DNA from: Pseudorhizobium xiangyangii
Lineage (GTDB): Bacteria; Pseudomonadota; Alphaproteobacteria; Rhizobiales; Rhizobiaceae
Direction: 5' to 3'
Assembly (NCBI RefSeq): GCF_020531965.1
Contig: NZ_JAJAWH010000034.1
Span: forward strand, 1-34,334
Length of the DNA: 34,334 nt
The number at the start of each line of letters is the position of its first letter. Position 1 is the first letter of the stretch. Positions 8,566 through 16,200 of the stretch are shown piece after piece. The notes beneath the pieces are model-generated. The model worked only from the letters and a program-made list of their open reading frames with translations. It was not told the origin of the DNA and did not search any database. A program made the translations under genes and the position numbers.

Positions 8566-11136
8566 ATGCTTTCCATCTTCACGATGTCCGGTAAACAATG
8601 GAATGCCAGGCTGGTAAGCCATTATCTTTCGTCGGACGGTCCGCACGGCGGAAGCCCGATGACGTATCTGGACGCGACTTCGTCGGAGCTCGCGATCGCC
8701 TCGGGCGTCACGGACCTTGATCCCGAGATCGCTCTCCGCTCCTTTCTCGACAGCTTCGATATCGCCTTGGTCAGTCATTATTTGAGTGGGGGTTCGAGTT
8801 CCGATACGGCTGAGGAGGAGCCTGCTTTCTTTCGATATCTCGTCCTGACATGCGTGATCGCCGTCAACGACGTCGTCGGCACGGACCTTGAGACGCATAA
8901 CTTCCGTGTCCGCATGGGACAGGCGTTCGGAATTGCCGAATTGACCTCTGTGGGCGGCGTGAACAGGCTCTGGCGGCGGCTTGCGAGTTGGAGTGATCGG
9001 CAGAGATCGGCCGGGCGTGCTGTGCGACAAGTCGTCCTGCCCGATCCAGGCGCCATGAGACTGATCGGGCATGCGGTGAAGATGGCTTTTCCGGCATGGC
9101 GTGACAAGGCGCAGTTCGCCGCGATGCTGAAGACAATTTCCCAGTCGGTGCGGCGTTCGCCGAGGAGGCTGGTCGAAGAACTGCTGCGGACCCACCGAAG
9201 ATTCGATATACCAAGTGCCATCATGGACGCGCTGCAGGACTTTTCCGAACGTTTGTCGTCCGGACAGACGATGCTTGCCGACCATCGCTTCTGGGCTCTG
9301 GTATCCGGTATAGAGCGACAGATATCGGCGGAAAACGGCGAAAAAGACGCAGCTTTCTGGATCGAGTTACGGTTCGCGGGTTTCGACCAGGACGTCGCGG
9401 AGTTTACTTTGAATACGGCTCGCCAGAGCCGATCAAGCTCAATCGGCGGCGGTCCCTTCGCAGGGAGGGCTTGGAGTGATGTTCTCCAAGCTGTCGCAGG
9501 GAATAAGAGCGGGCACGTGGCTCGTCGAATCGGCGACGGCTACGCAGTCTTCGTCGAGCGGGCGGGATCATGGGTCTGCGACGAGGGCGGACCGGGTGCA
9601 GACGAGTTTTGCATGGTCGTCGCAAGGCGAGGATCCGCGCCGCGAGACTGGAGGCTAAGGACGACCTGGACCGAGGTGGAAAACGACTGGGATATATCCG
9701 GGCGGATCGACGGCATCGAAGTCCTGCGTCACCTCTCCAGGAACGGGTTCGTTCCGGAAGAACTCGTCAGTCCGAGATTGACGGGTGGGGTGAGTCTGAA
9801 GCGCAATGTCTATCTCGGGCGCGCGTCTTTTTTGCCGGAGTTGAGCGGCGTCGAGTCCTCAGCGATCTCGGTGACCCGACTGAGCGAAGGGCTGGGCGAG
9901 TTGCGGGTCGAGCCAAACGGGCTCCTACGTTGCGAAGAGACTACGGACGGTGTCTGGCGGATCGGTCTGGCCGAAGGCGACAACAGAATGGATCTCACCT
10001 GCGTGCTGGAGGGCAGCGCTCCCGAACCTGGCACATATGCGGATTTAACCTCAAAGCCTGGATGGCGGCAGGATCGTGAGATGCTGGACGAGACGTCGAG
10101 CCATCCATCGCAAATTGAGGTGGAGATCGAAGACGACGTCGCCGCCGACCGAACCGCGGTAGAGGATCTCGGCGAGGCGATCTTTTCGAAAGCGGGCACG
10201 GTCTGGCGGGAAGGAGAACTGATCGCTCTTATCGACCGAGTCGTGCCGACGCACGATCTCGTTTGGGACGTCCTGCGGGCCTATCAAGAGGCCGGATGGC
10301 TTGATCCATACATATCGCAGGCTTGGCGGGGTCGGGTGTGGGCGTGCCGACGCCCTAGGCTGATCTTACTGTCGGAGAGCGAAGCCGTCGTCGACGGCGC
10401 CACCCCTTGGATCGTTCAAAAGACCCTGTCGCAGGCGTTGGGGGTTACGGGCGGCGAGCTGAAGCGCTATTATGGGACATCCTGGTCACCGAGCACCATC
10501 CGTATCGACGGAACGTCCGTGGTCCGACTTGCCGAAACGCTCGAATGGCCGGTCTTGCGGCTGTCTGCTCTGCCGGCACCCGACCCGATCCTCCAATGGA
10601 TCGAAGATCCTAGAACGCCGGACGGCCGACGGCATGCGAGCTCCTGGTCCTATGGGCTAGGACTCTTCGTCGGTCGTCAGGACGAGAGCGCTCGGGTTTC
10701 GCTCGAGCGTTGGGTGAGAGACAGGGGTGACGAGGCCGATCTCTACGTGCTGAGAAGGGGCTCGGAGATCCTCAAAAAGACCGCATCGCGAGTCGCCGCG
10801 ATCCTCGAAGGGCATCGACTCAACAAGATGGCTCTCTTCGTGCAGAGTGGCGAAAAAGTGAGGCGAATCGGCAAATCCGGGTATCTGCCCAGTCCGATCG
10901 CTCGGCATGCACGGTTGCGAACGATGCGATCGTCGGGACCGGTGATAGCCGACGACGGGACATGGGACTACACCTATCATCTTGATCGGTCGACGACGGC
11001 CTGGTTGAGGCGCTTCATCGGGGAAGGGTTCGCCAGTCGGGGAGAAGAGGGGCCGTCGACCGGGTCGGCCATGGCGTTGGCACGTCATCGCGGTACCCGA
11101 CGACCGAGCTGGAGAAGCATTGCAGGGGGGATGTGA
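8566..11136 (+). CDS. Large protein of unknown fold, Druantia DruF-like by position
   Basis: I recognise no catalytic motif in this 856-aa soluble protein. It is a single frame with no signal peptide or membrane helix. The N-terminal part contains LVSHYLS twice (residues 16-22 and 68-74) with different codons, so it is an old repeat or a structural motif. A charged helical region covers about 90-260, and an acidic stretch lies near 520-560. ATG 8584 is a possible alternative start; a GAGGG sequence sits almost against the 8566 ATG, too close to be ideal. The stop overlaps the next gene by 4 nt (GTGA), so the two are probably translated together. The order methylase - this gene - next gene - giant DUF1998 helicase matches Druantia type II, making this the DruF candidate. 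Confidence 0.6.
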   Translation: MLSIFTMSGKQWNARLVSHYLSSDGPHGGSPMTYLDATSSELAIASGVTDLDPEIALRSFLDSFDIALVSHYLSGGSSSDTAEEEPAFFRYLVLTCVIAVNDVVGTDLETHNFRVRMGQAFGIAELTSVGGVNRLWRRLASWSDRQRSAGRAVRQVVLPDPGAMRLIGHAVKMAFPAWRDKAQFAAMLKTISQSVRRSPRRLVEELLRTHRRFDIPSAIMDALQDFSERLSSGQTMLADHRFWALVSGIERQISAENGEKDAAFWIELRFAGFDQDVAEFTLNTARQSRSSSIGGGPFAGRAWSDVLQAVAGNKSGHVARRIGDGYAVFVERAGSWVCDEGGPGADEFCMVVARRGSAPRDWRLRTTWTEVENDWDISGRIDGIEVLRHLSRNGFVPEELVSPRLTGGVSLKRNVYLGRASFLPELSGVESSAISVTRLSEGLGELRVEPNGLLRCEETTDGVWRIGLAEGDNRMDLTCVLEGSAPEPGTYADLTSKPGWRQDREMLDETSSHPSQIEVEIEDDVAADRTAVEDLGEAIFSKAGTVWREGELIALIDRVVPTHDLVWDVLRAYQEAGWLDPYISQAWRGRVWACRRPRLILLSESEAVVDGATPWIVQKTLSQALGVTGGELKRYYGTSWSPSTIRIDGTSVVRLAETLEWPVLRLSALPAPDPILQWIEDPRTPDGRRHASSWSYGLGLFVGRQDESARVSLERWVRDRGDEADLYVLRRGSEILKKTASRVAAILEGHRLNKMALFVQSGEKVRRIGKSGYLPSPIARHARLRTMRSSGPVIADDGTWDYTYHLDRSTTAWLRRFIGEGFASRGEEGPSTGSAMALARHRGTRRPSWRSIAGGM

Positions 11137-13190
11137 CATTGGCAACGAGTTGGTTCTTGGGGCGCTGCCTTTACGAGCCTCGCCCGTACACGCGCATCGA
11201 ACCACTTGCCTTCGCACAGGACGGCTCATGGCTTTCTTGGGACAAGTGGAGCGAAACCTTCCCGCGTGAAGGAAGGATATTCTCACCCAAACATCCCGGG
11301 ATGGGGGCGGAACTTCCATTCGCCTTCGATGCGTACCAGGTGGCGGATCCGTCGGGACCGGACGAATTTCAGCTCGGCGTCGTTCAGAAGGTCGAAGAAG
11401 TCCTCGATTACACTGCTCGCAGTATCGAGGATGCACGACGGGAACTGGTCGAAATAGGCATCGTGCGTGCGCGTGGCCGCAAGGAGCAGGTGGTCGTAGC
11501 CTTGACCGGTGGCCGATGCGTCCGGATCACACTGGTGCCAAACCCCTTCAAGGAGAAGAGCTTCGCCGACCTCGGAGGTCTGGAGAAACTGCAGACTTTT
11601 GCATTCGACAAGGTGCTCTTCGACGGGATCAAGGTCGAAGGCAAGTGGTACGCGGTCCCACAGACTACCGTCGGCCAACCGGGCGATGTGATCGACTGGT
11701 CGGTCGACAAGGACTTTCTGGATACGCTCATCAAGAGACTGAAACGCGTCGGAAAACCGGAGGACGGTACGGTTCCGTTTCCCGCCACGAAAGCGCAGGT
11801 CCAGGCGATTTTGACGACGCTCGACCGCTTCGAATTGTTTCCTTCGCAACAGAGCGGATGGCGGGCGGCCAACGATCGTGTCAAGCGCCTCTCGGCCGAT
11901 CTGCGGATCGGCGTCGAAAAGGTCGATCAGATCGTCGCAATACTCAGCGAACTGTCTCCGGTCGATGAAAAGCTCCGGGTCGAAATCGAAGCCCGGCGCG
12001 AGGGGATCGCAAAGGAACTGCGCACGCGTATCGAGGAGGAGCTGCGGAGGGAAATCGAAGCGGCCCATTCGACGTTGATGGAGACGAACCGCTCGCTCCT
12101 GGCCCAGACCGAAACGCTCGCAGCCAAGAGGGAGCTTATCGCCGAGGAGATCGCACAACGATCGACCGAAAAAGACGACATCGTCAGCGCGCTAGAAAGA
12201 ATGATCTCCGATCTGGCGCTGGTCTTGAGCGACAGGGAAACCCCCGGCGAACCGATGCGCAGGTTGGCGTCCGACCTGCAACACGTCCTCGCGGATCGCG
12301 GCGATTTGATCGCAGGCTCGGACGAGATACCGATGCCGCTGATGCGCCCGGCACGTTTCGACAGGAAAATCGCGCCAAGAGCCTGGTCGGAAATCGGCGC
12401 AGCTTTGAGCACAGCGGCGACGTTCCATGGTTTCGATGCATCGGATCTGAGGGGCATCGACATCCTGGCGAGATCGGGCGAAACCGTACTGGTGGGTAGT
12501 GATGTCGCTATGAGCCTGGTTCGCTGTTACGCGTCGGCGGTCGCGCAGGGCCTCTTCTCGGTGCAATCGCTCGACACCTCGATCCTCGGACACGAGGATA
12601 TCTGGCGTATGCCGGCGACAGGATCGCTCACGACTTTTTCTCGTGTTTGGAAGACGGCCTGCTTCGACAGGTCGACCTTGAGGATCGTACTTCTCGAAGG
12701 CATCGAGCGAACGCCGATGGATATGTGGATCCTCTCGTTCATGTCGCTCCTCGCTTCCCCCGAGCGCCCGGCGAACCTTCTCGTCTTCATGAGCATGGGT
12801 GGTCGTCCGATCGACAGCGGGCGAGGTATGATAGGTCTCGAAGATCTTGTCGTACCGATCCGGCCGGCGAAGACACCGGGATTGACGGGTGAGCAATTGA
12901 GACGCGTGCTCGGTGACGCAGCGGACCGGGTTTGGTTCGACGATGCCGTGCGTCCGCGACCGACGAAAGACGATTTTCGAAGTTTGGTCCAGAGCTGCCT
13001 CGAGTGGAGGATCGACGAGGATATCGATTTTCCGCTGCGCGCCCATGTGGCCGGCTGGCCGTTCCGCGGCCCCGAGACGGACGAGCTCGTTAGAACCGTC
13101 TGGGCGAGCCGCCTCGGCAAGAATGCTGGGACGACGCCCCCGAAAATGTTTGCCGATGGCCGTGATTGGCTGAAGTCGATGATAGATTGA
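11133..13190 (+). CDS. Coiled-coil protein with degenerate ATPase-like C-terminus, Druantia DruG-like by position
   Basis: This 685-aa protein starts at GTG 11133, overlapping the previous stop; a TTG at 11139 has slightly better spacing from the AGGGGGG ribosome site. Residues about 270-370 form a long charged coiled coil (KELRTRIEEELRREIEAAH and following). The C-terminal 250 residues look like a worn P-loop/AAA core. GETVLVGSDVAMSL sits where a Walker A would be but lacks GKT/S, and RIVLLEGIERTP resembles a Walker B strand. It may therefore be a structural, non-hydrolysing partner of the helicase encoded 12 nt downstream. By gene order it is the DruG candidate of a Druantia type II system. 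Function is otherwise unknown. Confidence 0.6.
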   Translation: MTLATSWFLGRCLYEPRPYTRIEPLAFAQDGSWLSWDKWSETFPREGRIFSPKHPGMGAELPFAFDAYQVADPSGPDEFQLGVVQKVEEVLDYTARSIEDARRELVEIGIVRARGRKEQVVVALTGGRCVRITLVPNPFKEKSFADLGGLEKLQTFAFDKVLFDGIKVEGKWYAVPQTTVGQPGDVIDWSVDKDFLDTLIKRLKRVGKPEDGTVPFPATKAQVQAILTTLDRFELFPSQQSGWRAANDRVKRLSADLRIGVEKVDQIVAILSELSPVDEKLRVEIEARREGIAKELRTRIEEELRREIEAAHSTLMETNRSLLAQTETLAAKRELIAEEIAQRSTEKDDIVSALERMISDLALVLSDRETPGEPMRRLASDLQHVLADRGDLIAGSDEIPMPLMRPARFDRKIAPRAWSEIGAALSTAATFHGFDASDLRGIDILARSGETVLVGSDVAMSLVRCYASAVAQGLFSVQSLDTSILGHEDIWRMPATGSLTTFSRVWKTACFDRSTLRIVLLEGIERTPMDMWILSFMSLLASPERPANLLVFMSMGGRPIDSGRGMIGLEDLVVPIRPAKTPGLTGEQLRRVLGDAADRVWFDDAVRPRPTKDDFRSLVQSCLEWRIDEDIDFPLRAHVAGWPFRGPETDELVRTVWASRLGKNAGTTPPKMFADGRDWLKSMID

Positions 13191-13202
13191 GGAGGATACT
13201 CG

Positions 13203-16200
13203 ATGCTCGATCCGATTGGCGCCTTCGAGCGCATGAGAGACCTTTATATCTCGTATCTCGATACAGCTTTCCGGGTGAGGCGGACGGAGCTTGCGGATAG
13301 GCGTCGAGCACTGCTGCGCCAGCCGGGCAACCTCGCGACGGCGCCGTTCCTCGAGCCGGTGCCTCGGTATCGTTCTGCGGAATGGGGGCTCGACGAGCTG
13401 GTCGATCTTGCGGGCGAACGCAATCCGATCGGCGGCATGTCGCGTGAGGGGCGCATCGCGTTCGCTGAGCTCGCCCTTTCCGGTTTGTTTCCTGGAGTTG
13501 CTGCCGACGGAGAAATTCGAAGAGCAGGATCACGCAAACCCTACACGCATCAGATGGAAATGTTGGAACGAGGCGTGATGTCCGGTACGCCCGGTATCGT
13601 CACGTCCGGGACCGGTTCCGGTAAGACGGAGGCCTTCATGCTGCCCATCCTGGCGACGATCGCCGAGGAGGCCACGCAATGGCCCGCACCGTCGCCAGGC
13701 TATCTCGCTTCATCTTGGTGGCGGGATACCGCAAAGAATTTTTGCTATCACCGCGACGGGGAGCACGCCGCTCGGCCCAAGGCCGTCCGGGCACTAATCC
13801 TCTATCCGATGAACGCGCTTGTCGAGGATCAGCTCAGTCGTTTGAGAAAGACGCTGACCTCCCCCGAGGCCACGGCGGTTATGGACGAACGCTTTCGAGG
13901 AAATCGGATATTCTTCGGCCGTTACACGAGCGCGACGCCGGTAGCCGGCAATCTCGTGCATCCAAGACGCGGGGACGTTCGGATCGAGAGGGAAAGGGCG
14001 GAAGCGCGCGTAGCCCGCGTGCGTGCAGCCATGACTCGGTACGAGGACGATCAATCGCTCGCACGGCACCACGATGCGGCTCACCCACATGACGATCCGA
14101 CACGCTATCTTTTCCCGTCCGTCGACGGCAGCGAGCTCGTCGCTCGATGGGACATGCACGAGACACCGCCCGACGTGCTCGTCACCAACGTCTCAATGCT
14201 CGGCACCATGTTGTCTCGGGAGATCGAAGCGCGAATCTTCGATGAGACACGACGGTGGCTAGAAACGGAAGAAGGTGCTTACTTCTTCCTGGTTCTGGAC
14301 GAGCTCCATCTCGTTCGCGGGTCTGCCGGAACCGAGGTTTCCGGCCTAATCCGGGCCCTCGTGCAACGCCTTGGGCTGGATCGACCGGAACACAGGCATA
14401 AGCTTAGGATATTGGCGTCGAGCGCGTCCCTGCCATTGGATGGAGAGGAAGGATCGAAAAGCCTCAAGTATCTTCACGATTTCTTCGGCCCGTTCGGGAC
14501 GAGCAAAGGAGCGGGCGATGCCGGCGCGACGGACCCCTCAAGCTGGGGGTCGGCCATCGTTATGGGGACACAGGAGATCCCGGCCAGCGAAATGCCGTTC
14601 CCGCTGCGGACGCGACCCTTCGTCGACCTCATCCGGCTCTTGTCGCCGGCCGGACAGCTGGTCGGTCGGCTCGACACGTGGCGGCCGGGGTTGACCGACG
14701 CCGTGACCGCCTGTGGGAGTGCCCTCGTGTCGACGCCGGCATCCGACCCCTTGCTCGCGGTCAGACAGGCGATAGAGGCGGCGGCCTCGGTCCTGACGAG
14801 CGCGTGCCGATCGGAGAGCGAAGGCAGGCTGCGGGCAACCGCGATCGACACCATTGCCGAACGGGTCTTCGGTACGAGTTCGGGCGAGACACATCTTGCC
14901 TTGCGAGGGCTGGTGGTCCTGCGAGGGCTCGGCGACCGCGTCAACGACCTCCTCGGAATCCACATCGACGATCGCACGACAAGCTTTCGCGAGCACGTCT
15001 TCATCAGGAGTATCGAAGGCCTGTTCGCCACGCCCGTCGTCGTCGGTGAGAGCGTCGGCTTCGCAGGCGTCACCATTGAGCGCGGCACGACATACGGGTC
15101 CGACGGGGCCGTCAGCGAACGCGTATTCGAACTGGTCTATTGCGAATCCTGTGGCGAAGAGTTCGTCGGCGGACGACGTGGAGAGGCCGAACGAAGCAAT
15201 GGCATCCAGGTAGAGTTGCTACCGTCTTCTCCGGAGCTGGAGACTCTCCCGGAGATCGGGGCGAGTGGAAATTACGAGGATCTGAGCTATCAGGACTTCG
15301 CGGTCTTCTGGCCGAGTCGGCGCGGGCCCCAGCATGGCGACCAGGACGACGAGCGGTGGATGGAAGCGACGCTCGATACGCGCAACGGCATGGTGTTGGG
15401 AGGCTGGGACGAACGACCCCATGCCGTGCGCGGGCGAATCTTCTGCTTGCCGCCGAACGCCGGAGGCGCGCTCAGGACGCCAGGGACCGCGGGCCCGAAA
15501 TGCTGCCCAGCCTGCGGGATAGACTACAGTGGTAGAAGCAGAAGGTTCCGGCAATCTCCCATACGAAGCTTTCGCACGGGCTTCGCCAAGAGCTCTCAGC
15601 TCGTTGCGACGGAACTCTTCTCGATATTGCATGCGAGCGGGGACAGCGCGAAGGCGGTCGTGTTCTCCGACAGTCGACAGGATGCCTCACGGGCCGCGCT
15701 CGACATCGAGCGACGGCATCATCAGGATGGTCGGCGTCAGCTCCTAGTACAAAGCGTGAAGGACTTCGCCGAAGCGGCACCTCGATTGATTGAAGAAGCG
15801 ACCGCTCTCATGAACGAGGCTTGGCAACGGAACGACCTGGCGGCCGTGGCGACGCTTTCTGCACGAGTGACGGCCTTGAGACAAGAAGTCGGGGAGCCGG
15901 GGAGGGTCGCGTTGCGCTCGATCATCGAGACTGCCGTCATGCCGGGCCAAGTCGTCGAAGGAAGAGCAAAGCCGCTCCTGGCGAGCATGGTCGGGTTGGG
16001 AATGCATCCCACGGACGACGTCGGGATCGCGCGGATCGGAGAGGGGCCGGGCAGACAAGGTTTGGATTGGGACCGTTTGTTCTCTTTGAACGCGGGATCT
16101 GTCGACTGGCGGGTGGGTTCCGACGCACTGGCATTCCAGGAGGCGCGGAACGAAATCGTCGCGGATATGAAACCGCTCGTCGACGACGTGCTGTTCTCCA

